A stretch of 64,000 nt of DNA from Eretmocerus hayati (lineage: Eukaryota > Arthropoda > Insecta > Hymenoptera > Aphelinidae), in contig CM056742.1 in assembly GCA_029851415.1 (NCBI GenBank), positions 75,568,748 to 75,632,747 on the forward strand, written 5' to 3'. The notes beneath the pieces are model-generated. The model was not told the DNA's origin. It worked only from the letters and a program-made list of their open reading frames with translations, and made no database searches. Positions 32,866 through 43,610 of this stretch are shown here, one piece after another (the stretch's first letter is position 1; each line of letters begins with the position of its first letter). The translations under genes and the position numbers were made by a program.

Positions 32866-33460
32866 TGTTGAAATTTTTAGAGGCGGGATTTGGATCACAT
32901 CCAAATCCCGGTTTCCCCAAAATACCCTAATTTCTGAGAAAACTTGATTTTAATATGTTTTAATTGTATCGCGATAATGAAAAATTGTTAATGATTTGAA
33001 ATTCTATTTTCGTTTTTACTATACTTTTATTTCAAAGAAAAGCGGTACGCAGAAAGCACTTCGAAATCACGAAACAAACGAAGCAGCGGCAAGAAGAAGT
33101 AATGAAGAGAACGCCGCCGAGCGGACCCCTTTATATTATATCTGAGGTGTCTTGTGAAGCTAAGAATGCTGTGCGCGGCGCGCCGCAGATCGTCGCCCCA
33201 ACACGGGAATCCCATATGAAACCCCGAAAAGCGCGCGCGGCGCACGATATTTCGAACCTTTAACATGAGACTCTCATAAGAGATCGCTCAAACAGAGCGC
33301 GGCGCACCCGAATTCGAGCGTTCAACACGGGACTTCCATAAGAGCTACCGCGGCACGACGGAGCATCATTCGAAAGCGCATGCGTCATCTAATTCAGAAA
33401 TTAGTTCGCATGACGCAACTCGATCTTACTTCACTCGATACATTTTTGAACATTCTAACA
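32866..33460 (-). repeat. Copia 5' LTR (right copy)
   Basis: This 595-bp LTR starts TGTTGAAATTTTTAG and ends CATTCTAACA on the + strand, followed by the GGTTC duplication. Read on the - strand this is the promoter-bearing 5' LTR; I did not find a convincing TATA box. Differences from the left LTR are scattered single bases. Confidence 0.93.
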
Positions 33461-33465
33461 GGTTC

Positions 33466-33812
33466 CATTCACCTCACACACATATAGAGTAGGGCACACA
33501 TATATCCCAATGAGAACCTATTGAGATTTCATTACGATATGTGGACGCGGGCAAGTAGATCAAGGGCACCGCCTCACGCCGCATATACGTGGCTTGGATT
33601 CTTAGGATTCACCCATGATAACTAGAGGGTATTAGAGTCCTTCAATATATCGCAAGTGGCTTCTGGTACTTCTACAATATTCAGCTATGGGGGTGCGCAG
33701 AGCTTATCAACCCGATCATGAATAATCTACACTAGAGATCCGAAATATCTGAGATCTATTCAGGGAACTAAAACAATCATTCAGATCATCATGAGAATCC
33801 TAAGGACCTTGT
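33466..33812. other. anonymous sequence
   Basis: This is the unique flank of the Copia insertion. No open frame or repeat is supported. Confidence 0.4.
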
Positions 33813-34199
33813 GACATTATTTTGGCTATTTGGGCGTACGCGTTTGAGATCATGATTTTACTTATTCTGGCTTACAAATGAGACAATGGGCTAGAAAGGG
33901 CACCCAAACATACTTTTCCGACTCGAAATGACAATCTAAATACTAATCCACAGTCACTTTTGCCCCATAGGATCATCTCTCCGCACCAAAAGAATTTAGA
34001 CTCTGTTGACGGGTTCGGATACCGTTGAGGCATTAGACGACGCTCTAGAGCTGGCTGACCTCAGAATCATGTTCAGATAGCCCATTTAAGTCTCAAAAAT
34101 ATGTTCGGATCCTCATTCCAGCCGATTATCTGATTTGTGAGCCAGAACGAGTAAAATCATGCTCTCGGTTGCGTACCCCCAAGTAGCCAAAATAATGCC
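33813..34199. mobile_element. foldback MITE of about 390 bp
   Basis: GACATTATTTTGGCTATTTGG at the left faces GGCATTATTTTGGCTACTTGG read from the right end. The arms go on through ATCATGATTTTAC-TTCTGGCT-ACAAAT to a centre near 34006. Arms are imperfect, so the element is not young. No target-site duplication is clear. Confidence 0.6.
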
Positions 34200-34568
34200 T
34201 ATTTTTGACACGCTAAATAGAACCTACAGCTCGCTCCTGGCTCAAGGCTCGTCCCCGCAACTCCTTACACGTAGTTCGGGGTACTTTGGGGAGTACCTCC
34301 ACACAGACTGGTGCACATCAATCCAGATGGGAGCATATGTAACCGTGGTCAAAGATGTCGTTTTTGCTAAAACGACGAACTGCGGCATTCTGTAACGCTC
34401 GGCAAAAAAATCAAAGAAAATAACCCCCGCCAAATTTTTTCGACTGGGAGTAGATGTTCCGAAGAACATCTTTGCACAAGCTTGGTGGGAGAAAATAAAG
34501 ATATATCCTTGGAATTGAGTCCTGAATTTTCGACTTTTTCGAAAATAGTTCAACTTGTACCGACTGCA

Positions 34569-35659
34569 CAGTACCTTCCAAAATTAATGGATCATGCATG
34601 GTCCACTAAATCCATGATAACTTCGAATCCCTTCATTGTATGGGAATTTTGGAAAGAGGATCTTGAAAATCAACAAAATCTATCGATTCATGTGTTCCAA
34701 ATATTTTTCAAGTGCTTTTTAAGTGCCAGTAATCGATTGAAAATCTAAAAAATTTCTTCTTCAGTGGATCACCTACAACTTTGACGGGAAAGGTCGGATC
34801 ACAAAAATTCCCACGAGATCTTGTAAATCTTCCTGAAATCCAGAAATTTGGTCCCTTGTAAAATTTTTGTACGACCCTCCCCATCTGACTTACGAGCTCC
34901 GGAAGAAAACTTTGTATTAAGATAGGGTGCTCATGGAGATCCCGAAGCTGGTACCTATTTTATTTCGTCTTGCTCTATTCTAGCGCGAAAACTCATCAAA
35001 GAAATATCACGCCACATGGTTTTGACGTAAAATGATCTCATCTTTCAGAATATTCGATCGGATTTTGTCTCAGATTTGAGGTGACAACAATTTTCCAAGT
35101 TTTGTTATGGAGATTGATTTATTCCATGTTTTGGCCGTCCATATTATATTTGAGACAAAATCTGATAGAACATCCTGAAAGATGAGATCATTCTACATCA
35201 AAATCATGTGTCGTGATATTTTTTCATGAGTTTTTGCACTAGAATAGAGCAGGACGAAACGAAATAGGTACCAGCTTCGGGATCTCCATGAGCACCCTAT
35301 TTTAATACGAAGTTTTCTTTCGGAGCTCGTAAGTCAGACAGGAAGGATCGTACAAAAATTTGACAGGGAACCAAATTTTTAGATTCTTAAACGATCTACA
35401 AGATTCCGTGAGAATTTTTGTGATCTGACCTTTCCCGTCAAAGTTGTAGGTGATCCACTGAAGAAGAATTTTTTCAGATTTTCAATGTCGATTACGGGCA
35501 CTTGAAGAGCACTTGAAAAATATTTGAAACACATGAATCGATAGATGTTTTTTGAGATCCCCAAAATTTTCTTGCCAAAATTTCTATACGTTGGAGGGAT
35601 TTGAAGTTATTATGAATTCAGTGAGACCATGCATGATCCATTAATTTTGGAAGGTACTG
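34569..35659. mobile_element. 1.09-kb palindromic element, CAGTACCTT ends
   Basis: The element begins CAGTACCTTCC and ends GGAAGGTACTG, with arms matching nearly to the centre at about 35114. It is clearly homologous to the element at 40366-41394: shared blocks include ATCGATTCATGTGTT, GGAGATCCCGAAGCTGGTACC and AAAATCATGTG. CAGT-type ends suggest the Tc1/mariner superfamily, but flanking bases here are CA and TG, not a clean TA. No transposase is present. Confidence 0.7.
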
Positions 35660-36700
35660 TGGCTCCAACAAAAAGTGTGATAATCGACTCTTACAAGTAG
35701 GCAAATTGTAGGTCTTTTCATGACCTCTGAAATGACCACTGGTAAAAGTCAATTATTTCCTCTTTAGTTGGATCTAGGTCGCGCAACAGATGACGCAGGA
35801 ATTGCTAAAATCTTCTCTCAATGAATTGCTCGCAGAAGTCGTCAGGCTGACTTATTCGTCTAGAACAATTTTTTCCTGGAAAGTATCAGTCTTCACGAGA
35901 GAAATGTGCCCAAGTACGTTGAAAAATCTTGGATTCTATTGGAGCTATGATTTTTGTGGAATAGATTAAAGAAGGGTCTAAAATGGCCTTTTCATGGGCT
36001 CTAGGGCCTACAGGGAGGGCCGAAAAAATCTGGGAAGAATTTTTTCGTACTTTCTGAACATAGTTTCAACAGAACAAAATTCTTGCGGACTTTTCCCAGA
36101 CCCCCCTGGTGACGGTTTTGTCCAGTTTGCTTCAGAATGACTCATATATATATTCACACAGATGCAAGAATGCACTGATTCCGCTAAATACCATGGGATG
36201 AGGATAATTTCATCCATTCCCAGAAGATGATCAAGATTATTTGCTGTAACATTCTAGGAACACATCTAGGACATGTGCTTATTGAATGCACTTGAGATTT
36301 CACTCGGGGATACCGTGAAATATTTCTGTTTCCTGCGATATCCGTCAAAGATTGCATAAATGGTCGAAATGCAATCTCAGATTGACAGGATATCATTTTC
36401 TCATAGCTTTTCATAGGAGAATGAATTTTCATGAAAGAGGTCTCAATTTTCTAATGGATAATTCGAATTTTATCAATATAAAACCGAATAACTGCACTCT
36501 AAATTGATCTGAAATGGAGCTACAAATGTACATCCAATCTTCCAAAAGCTTGCACGATGTGAAATTGAATACTGCGAGTGAGTTACTGAATCTCAGATTG
36601 TTACCGTAGTTAATATTTGGGAATGCTTTTTTGTGTCCAGGTAGATCAGAGAATTTTGGTTTAATATAAAAATGCGTGGGTACTCTGGACTATCCCTTTT
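35660..36700. other. anonymous sequence
   Basis: Only short frames occur here and no repeat structure was found between the palindrome and the ribozyme-like motif. Confidence 0.4.
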
Positions 36701-36704
36701 TATT

Positions 36705-36785
36705 TTGGCTGAATTGCCAACGTTTCGCCGACCTCCATGTCAGCCTCTTCAGGGCTGTTACCGTAAGCTTGTTACCGTAGGTTTC
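36705..36785 (-). ncRNA. hammerhead-core-like motif, possible Penelope-like element relic
   Basis: On the - strand CTGAAGA (36752-36746) is followed by a hairpin GCTGAC-ATGGAG-GTCGGC and then GAAAC (36726-36722), the order and spacing of a hammerhead ribozyme core around stem II. ACGGTA words lie just upstream. A short ACG/CGT stem III could form, but I cannot find a convincing stem I, so activity is doubtful. Penelope-like retroelements are known to carry such motifs in their terminal repeats. No Penelope coding sequence is seen nearby. Confidence 0.4.
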
Positions 36786-37553
36786 CTGCAGTTAATGAAT
36801 TCCAGAACGAAATGGCAATGAGGTCTCTCTAAATTGATTGATTATCATTCATCTGATTTTGCATAGAAATCCGTAGAATCTTCCATATGATATGAAATAC
36901 CTATAAATATATATATAGGTATTGGTATTCTACATATGTTCCGAGAGAGTTCGAGAGGCTTAGCTGAATCAGGTCGAACAGGCAATGACTTCATAAGCTC
37001 TGAGGTGTGCGACAATTCGAATAAAAACTGGTACGAAATTACTTTCTAAGCTCTTCAAAAATGAAAGTCAACATTTTGGGATTATGGTTCTCACAGAGTG
37101 AGAGTCAGTGAAAAGATGTCACATAGGACAGAGGAACCTATAGACTGTATACAACGAGAGTGAGGGGGAGAGAGGAGAGATCCTTATATTCTCCATCGTA
37201 CATCTGAAGAATGAATCGTAGATGATCGATCATATGATTGAGGCATTGTATGTCGATCCGCACATGAAACCATGTCGGGCACGCGATTCGTTGATTCTGT
37301 CAACCTCTCAAATTTTTGAAAAATGCCACCCGCCCGCGCCGCGGCCGCCAGGCCCACCTAATTGTCTAGTTTCAACGTTATTCAACGAACAACGGAACTC
37401 GTAGGATTGAAACGAAATGAATACAATGTAAGATGACTGGAACAAAGTCGCGTGACCTAAGCTAGGTCTTGCGATGGATTGATTTTCCAACCAAATGATT
37501 TGTTCACCAATCCATTCGCGCGATACATCAACCCTCTACATTCACAAACGTTA
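36786..37553. other. anonymous sequence
   Basis: A small palindrome ACCTATAAATATATATATAGGT lies at about 36899. No gene is supported. Confidence 0.4.
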
Positions 37554-37837
37554 TACAGGGTGTCAGAAAAGTAATACCCCCCCCCCTTCCTGCTGGAACT
37601 GTTAGGAATCGGGAAGAACCCCGGAAACATGTTTCCGAATTTTGAAGGGGAGATCCGACGGTGACCCTATTTTTCACCTTGAAGGTCATTTTCAAGGCCA
37701 TTCGGAGGTCAACTCAATTTTTTCGAATGGAAACACTCACTTTTGACCTCAAATTCTGAAAGAACGTGGAAAGATATCACACTTTTGAGTGAAACTGTTT
37801 GAGATCCGACTCGGCCTTGGCAAGATAAATCGAGGTC

Positions 37838-38305
37838 AGCACGGGTTGATGGGAACCGCTTCAGCTCCAAGAGTGAGCATTTTATCGGAATTTTTTCGGT
37901 ATAAAAGTTGTTCATGAACACAATTAAAATGAGCTAGTGACCTTTTTTTGACCTTGGAGGTCATTTTCAAGGCCATTTGGAGGTCAACTCGATTCTGTCA
38001 ACGGGAACCCCTGCTTTTGACCTCTGATCCCGAAAGCACGTGGAAAATTATGGAACATTTATTCGAAAGATTTCTTCATTTCGTGCATTTATTCATTCTC
38101 AAAGTTTTTTCCATCAAAAGTCTAGGTTAAGCTACTCTCCTCTAGATAATCGAGTTGACTTCCAGATGACCTTGGAAATGACCTCCAACAAAAACAGGGT
38201 CACTAGCTCATTTTGACTGTGATCATGAACAACTTTTATCCCATACATTTTTTCTATGGAGTGCTCACTCTGGGAGCTACAGAGGTTACCGTCAACCCGC
38301 TCTCT
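37838..38305. repeat. foldback nested in the left part of the 2.8-kb element
   Basis: CACGGGTTGATGGGAACCGCTTCAGCTCC at the left is matched in inverse by GGGAGCTACAGAGGTTACCGTCAACCCG near 38270-38300; inside, AAAAGTTGTTCATGAACAC and TGAGCTAGTGACC face their complements near 38195-38245. The core repeats the GACCTTGGAGGTCATTTTCAA block also found in the outer arms, so it derives from the same family by local inversion or nested insertion. The right side of the host element lacks it. Confidence 0.55.
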
Positions 38306-38560
38306 CAGCGCGAATCAACTAGGGTAGCTGAAAATCAGCTATTGATAGCTGATTTCGTCAGCTAACGTGAACGGATTTTCACTGATTGAATCAGCTAATA
38401 CTCAGGGTTATGATCGATGATATACACCGTTCGGGAATGTTTTTCCCTGCGCACTGGGTGTCACGTGATGAATTTTTGGCTCTGGTATTCTAGAATCGTT
38501 CGTGCAGTGCACAGGGATCCATTTGATTACCCGATTTCTAAGTCCCAAGTAGTGCGTCAA

Positions 38561-38852
38561 TAGTGGGCCACGTGGATCGAAAGTGGGCCACCTGTATCGT
38601 AAGTGAGCCACCTGGATCGAAAGTGGGCCACCTGGATCGAAAGTGGGCCACCTGTATCGTAAGTGAGCCACCTGTATCGAAAGTGGGCCACCTAGATCGA
38701 AAGTGGGCCACCTGGATCGAAAGTGGGCCACCTGTATCGTAAGTGAGCCACCTGTATCGAAAGTGGGCCACCTTGATCGAAAGTGGGCCACCTTGATCGA
38801 AAGTGGGCCACCTAGATCGAAAGTGGGCCACCTGGATCAAAAGTGGGCCATC
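38561..38852. repeat. 20-bp minisatellite, about 14-15 units
   Basis: The unit is AAGTGGGCCACCTGGATCGA with variants at a few positions (GTATCGT, TAGATCG, GTGAGCC). The variant pair GTATCGT-AAGTGAGCC recurs at 38593, 38653 and 38733, showing expansion in multi-unit blocks. Open frames of 127 and 143 codons on the - strand are produced by the repeat and are not genes. Confidence 0.9.
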
Positions 38853-39019
38853 TGCGCGCCGAGAAAAATTTCTCCGAAAAACTTCAGCCAGCTGGTTGAA
38901 TGAGAACTTCGACCAGTCTAACTGGTTCCATCTGTGGATTATGAAAATAACAGTTGAATGCCCTGCCACAATCTGTCTGTGCGGTTCCCGTATATCGGGT
39001 TACCTATGTAAAAGGAACA

Positions 39020-39090
39020 TAATGTGATAGGTGGTCATATGGGTGGATGGGAATGGGTGGATAGATGGATGATGGGTAATGGGTGGATTG
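39020..39090. repeat. GGTGGATG-type microsatellite
   Basis: GGTGGTCATATGGGTGGATGG, AATGGGTGGATAGATGGATGATGGG and AATGGGTGGATT form an imperfect GGTGGATG/GATG simple repeat. Confidence 0.7.
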
Positions 39091-39639
39091 CGCATATATA
39101 GCTCTCACGCCGGGCTGAATTTTATCGCAAATTCTGCAAATTTTCGCGGCCAGCGTACGAAAATGTTCTCCAAAAGTTCTTTTGAACTCTAATTTATTCC
39201 ATGCTGAGCAATGAAGAAGCTCCATTAACGATTTAGAAAGAAGTATGAATGAAATGAGGTTCATTTGCGAATTTTTAATGTTTCAAGTTGATTTTTATTG
39301 CGTAACGAAAATATAAGGCAAAACTAGCCCTGGAAAAGTTTGAGTAATTGCATCAAGCATAAGAAGACCGAAACCTGCACTATAAACCCGTTCGACTGCT
39401 CCCTCCCGTGCGGCGTGCCATGCCACTTTCCACCGCTCGGAGGCGCTGGAACTCATACTTCCCATAGCACGTTACACGCCACAACCTCACCTTCCGAGCA
39501 TGAAATAAAGATCTCTCGATCTCGATATACTTATGTTGTCGTCATATTAGGCTTCCTCTCAATATATCCTCCTTCGATCCAATGTTGATTACGACAGTGT
39601 ATAGTGTTTACGGCACAACACGAACTCGAATATCGTTTA
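39091..39639. other. anonymous interior of the 2.8-kb element
   Basis: No recognised gene; overlapping short frames of 82-86 codons have no domain. It contains a GC-rich stretch near 39390-39460. Confidence 0.4.
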
Positions 39640-40365
39640 GCTGAAAAATCAGCTATATTAGCTGAGATTCCAGCCATGTTAGCTGACTGAATCAGCTATT
39701 ATGAGCTGATTTTTCAGTGAACGATTTTTACTGACACGAATAGCTACTGTAGCTGAATTTCAGCTACATTAGCTGATTTTCAGCTACAATCACTGATTTA
39801 TAGCTCATTATAATCAGCTATATAGGGCCTCCCGTGGCACAAAATGAGTAGATATCGAACAAATACGCCTTAGTTCGTCGTGACTTGGTCGGCAAAAGTC
39901 GTTAATGTGTTCATGTCGATATTAGAACCCGGATTTGTGGAGTTATTTCATCAGAATTATCGAATTAAGCGTGATTTTTGTGTTTGCTGATTTGATCAGC
40001 AGTTTGACGACCCATAGCAGTAATAGCTGATATTTCAGCTATATATTAGCTGATTGATGCTGAAAGAGCGCGCTGACCTCCGTTTATCTCGCCAAGGTCA
40101 AGCCGGATCGAAAGAAGTTTCAGACAAAAGTTTGATAATTTTTCACGTTCTTTCGAAATTGGAGGTCGAAAGTAGGTTTTTCCTTTCGAAGAAATTGAGT
40201 TGACCTCACAATAACTTTGAAAATGACCTTCAAGGTGTAAAACAAAGTCATCAACAGATCTCCCCCTGAAGATTAGAAGACATGTAATCCGGAGTTTTTC
40301 GCGATTCCCAACCGTTTCAGAAAAAGTGGGGGGGGGGGGGGTACTCACTTTTCGGACACCCTATA

Positions 40366-41394
40366 CACTACCTTTCACGAATAATGGATCAAGTAGGGTC
40401 TCACTAAAACAGTGATATTTCTAATATACTTTGTCGTATGGGAATTTTGATGAAGGATCTGAAAGATCACAAAAAAAAGCTATCAATTCATGTGTTTAAA
40501 ACATTCATTGCGTCCTTTATGATCGCCCGTAATCAAAGATGAGAATCTAAAAAATTTCTCCTTCAATCAATCACGTACAACATTGGCGGGAGTGATTCGA
40601 TCACAAAAATACTTACGTGATCTTGTAGATCTTCTCAAAACCTACAATTTCCTCCTTTTAAAATTCTCTCTCCGATCTTTCCTGTCCAAGTAACGAGCTT
40701 GGAAAGAAAATTTTGTATTACATAGACTGCTTATGGAGATGCCGAAGCTGGTACCTATTCCGTTCCGTCTGGCTCTATTCTGGTGCAAAAACTCATCCGA
40801 AAATATCACGCTACATGATTTTGATGTAAAATGGCCTCATCTTTCAGAATATTCTATCAGATTTTGTCTTGGATTGGAGGCAACCCCGCTTTTTCAAGTT
40901 TCATTGGGAAAATTGATTCATTTCATGTTTTGTCCCTATAGATCACATTCAAGAGAAAATTTGATCAAATATTCTGAAAGATGAGATCAATTCACGTCGA
41001 TATCATGTGCCGTGATATTTTTTTGATAAATTCTTTGCACCAGAATAGAAAAAGGCGAGACGAAACAGGCGCCAGCTTCGGTAGCTCCATAAGCAGTCCA
41101 TGTAATACATAGTTTTCTTTCCAAGCTCGTCACTTGGACAGGAAAGGTCATAGAGAGAACTTTAAAGAAAAGGAAATTGTAGGCTTTTGAAGGATCTAGA
41201 AGATCCCGTAAGTATTTTTGTGTTCGACTACGGGCGATCAAAAGGGACGCAAGAATGTTTTAAACACATGAATCGATAGCTTTTTCCTGTTATCTTCCAG
41301 ATGCTTCTTTCAAAATTTTCCTACGGCGAAGCATATTGGAAATATCACTGTTTTAGTGAGACCCTACTTGATTCATTATTCATGAAAGGTACTG
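40366..41394. mobile_element. 1.03-kb palindromic element, CACTACC/GGTACTG ends, TA flanks
   Basis: The element starts CACTACCTTTCA, ends TGAAAGGTACTG, and is flanked by TA at 40364-40365 and 41395-41396. The arms match around a centre near 40880. It is homologous to 34569-35659. Its left TA is also the right TA of the element ending at 40363, so the two elements touch. TA target and CAGT-like ends suggest Tc1/mariner-type mobilisation. No transposase is present. Confidence 0.78.
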
Positions 41395-41589
41395 TATATT
41401 AATCATCAATGACTCAATTGGACATGAGAGGTATTGAATCAGACGAAAGGTATCGTGATCCGCCCTGTCAAGCCTTTTACGCGTTGTGGCTACATGAAAA
41501 ATTCCTCCCCTGATTCGATCATCACCGCCATTCGCCTCGTATCACGCCTCTTCACTGCAGCTGATCACATCCGGCTCAAAGGACCAAAT

Positions 41590-41735
41590 CTTCAGGGAAG
41601 AGTTAATTTTCCAATTCTCGAACTCAGACTGTTCATTTCGTCCAATTTACAACAGGATCAAGAACATGGGTTGGGAATGAAACATAATCGTGTCACCCTC
41701 GTAAGAGGAGTCGGCTGCTAGACACCAGATTTCGA
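41590..41735. repeat. second copy of the repeat at 25960-26125
   Basis: It shares CTCGAACTCAGACTGTTCATT, a GGGAATGAAACATA block and GAGTCGGCTGCTAGACACCAG with the sequence downstream of the BEL/Pao remnant. It is probably an isolated fragment (possibly solo-LTR-derived) of the same retroelement family. No integrase coding remains here. Confidence 0.5.
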
Positions 41736-42019
41736 ATAATGGCATATGAGGGTTTCCACGGAACTCTTGACTTTTGTGTTACTGCACTGTTCCAGGGTAT
41801 CCTGAACTACTGGGAGTGCGCAGGAGTGGCATTTTATAGTATTCGGAATCATTCAATATGGACTACATTCTTTCTTGTTGAAAAGCATCCTGATTTGTCA
41901 CTAGCAGACCGTAAAAAGTGATTTTTGGGAGGTTCACAAACGAACTAACGCGATTTTTGAAATTGGGAAGGCTGTAACTAAAATACCTATCTTCCAGATA
42001 CTTTGCTGGAATGAAGTAT

Positions 42020-42560
42020 CCATCTACTGATCTTATATTTTGAGGAAATGTTTGATTCAGAGGTGTGCAGTGAATTGGCTATGATATTAGCTCTCACTAT
42101 TCGATGTAACCGAGTTTTGTGCAAAAATTTTCTCTGGCTATCGTTAACGTGGGTACCTGAAGCTAGCGAACACCAACTCACGAATCGGGCCCAAACCAAT
42201 TTCATTTTTGATTACTATTTTATCACTAATTTATTATCAAAGAAAAAAATTTATTACCGGTCATGGGCCCGAAATACGAGAGTTTTCGCTAGCGGAAGCT
42301 TACGCTAGCGAACACGTGGCCGGGGAAAGATCGTACGGAAATGTGCAATAGCTCATTTTTTATTACTTTTTTATTACTCGCAGAATATGTCCTCAAAATA
42401 TGCGCGTAATATGAATCAGCTGAGATATGATGGTTTTCGCTAGCGTAAGCTTACGCTAGCGAACACCATATACAGGCGTAGCTTCGAGGACACTCAGAAC
42501 TACACGGAATTTTATTACTTTTTTATTACTCTCGAAAGGTATAGTCGAAATAGTCCCGAG
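42020..42560. repeat. short tandem array, unit about 145-150 bp
   Basis: TAGCGAACAC recurs at 42164, 42306 and 42457, and a (T)TATTACT-TTTTATTACT block recurs near 42211, 42358 and 42511, giving about three imperfect units. Unit 3 includes the perfect palindrome TTCGCTAGCGTAAG-CTTACGCTAGCGAA centred at about 42450, and unit 2 has a near-perfect version at about 42300. It borders the 174-bp satellite but is unrelated in sequence. Confidence 0.65.
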
Positions 42561-42773
42561 ACCAAGAGGAAACCGATATTTGGGCCTGAGGCTGGACGAG
42601 AGCTGGAGCGGGCGAGATGAGGAATATATGATAGACTGAGCTACCTCTGTACAATAACGTGCGAATGAAAAAATTCCATCGCATGCGGAAACCTGTCTGA
42701 CGATGAGAAGGGTACACATGAGTCTTCAGAGATAATAGGGAATCGATAACGAATCAGCAAACTTGATCATAGG

Positions 42774-43610
42774 GCCCAAAACAGGAGAGACCCTGCTTAA
42801 AGTTATTATAGTCGCAGTCAAGACGTCACGGGGGAATGCAGAGAGTCTCAATGGACCCGAAACTCTGAGGAACCTCAGATCGAGTGATCAGGTACCATCG
42901 ACTGAGACTAAAGAATTTATTACCAGCCAGCAGCCTCGGCTATGGGGCCCAAAACGAGGCGGAATCGAGCTTTGAGCAGTTATTTGCGCAGTTATGACGC
43001 CACTGTGGGTTTGAGGATGTTACAATGGACCCGGAACTCTACAGAACCTTAGATCGAGTGGTTATGTATCATTGATGATGCCCAGAGAATTTATTACCAG
43101 TCAGCACCCTCGGCTATGGGGCCCAAATTTGACCGGAATCGAGCTTTGAGCAGTTATCTGCGCAGTTATGACGCCACTGTGGGTTGTAGGATATTCACAT
43201 GGACCCGAAACTCTACAGAACCTTAGATGAAGTGGTTATGTACCGTTGATGATGCCCAGAGAATTTATTACCAGTCAGCAACCTCGGCTATGGGGCCCAA
43301 AACCGGGCGAAATCGAGCTTTGAGCACATATCTGCCCAGTTATGACGCCACTGCGAGTTGGAGGATGTCCCAATGAACACGAAACTCGACAGAACCCTAG
43401 ATCAAGTAGTCATATACTATCTCTGATGCCCAGAGAATTTATTACCAGTCAGCACCCTCGGCTATGAGGCCCGAAACAGGGAAAAATCGAGCTTCGTGCA
43501 GTTATCTGCGCAGTTATGACGCCACTGTGGGTTGTAGGATGTTCCAATGGACCCGAAACTCTACAGAACCTTAGATCAAGTGGTTATGTACCATTGATGA
43601 TTCACTTTGG
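42774..43610 (-). repeat. 174-bp satellite, inverted block (about 4.8 monomers)
   Basis: The block GAATTTATTACCAG-CAGCA recurs at 42913, 43087, 43261 and 43435, exactly 174 bp apart. It is the reverse complement of the TGCTGACTGGTAATAAATTC block of the main array. The first monomer is the most diverged, as expected at an array edge. The block ends abruptly near 43610 in the middle of a monomer. Confidence 0.9.

Larger units (their letters stand above)
27781..33460 (-). mobile_element. Copia-type LTR retrotransposon, nearly complete
   Basis: A 5,680-bp element is bounded by direct LTRs with TG/CA ends and flanked by a 5-bp duplication GGTTC at 27776-27780 and 33461-33465. Transcription runs on the - strand, so the 5' LTR is at the right. 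The order gag, protease, integrase, RT, RNase H is the Copia (Ty1) order. The visible lesions are one in-frame TAG at 31022-31024, a frameshift close to 28745 and a substitution in the protease active site. Two LTRs differing at only a few percent of positions point to a fairly recent insertion. Outside the element the flanks are continuous anonymous sequence. Confidence 0.95.
38325..40060. repeat. clusters of TAGCTGA / TCAGCTA words inside the TIR element
   Basis: At 38328-38405 and again at 39640-40060, short words TAGCTGA, TCAGCTA and ATCAGCTATT recur in both orientations, often as AGCTGAAAATCAGCT hairpins. They occur just inside both inverted repeats, the position of subterminal transposase-binding repeats in many DNA elements. 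Function is inferred from position only. Confidence 0.55.
37556..40363. mobile_element. 2.8-kb non-autonomous TIR element with TA duplication
   Basis: The left end CAGGGTGTCAGAAAAGT and the complement of the right end (TAGGGTGTCCGAAAAGT) start inverted repeats of about 300 bp (37556-37850 and 40065-40363). They include a C/G homopolymer, a GGAGATC block and the CACCTTGAAGGTCATTTTCAA block. TA flanks both sides (37554-37555 and 40364-40365), as in Tc1/mariner. Inside are TAGCTGA-type subterminal repeats, a nested foldback and a 20-bp minisatellite. No transposase frame is present. Confidence 0.75.

Noticed and set aside
38408..38969. 127- and 143-codon repetitive proteins
   Set aside because: Produced by a 20-bp minisatellite read in different frames.
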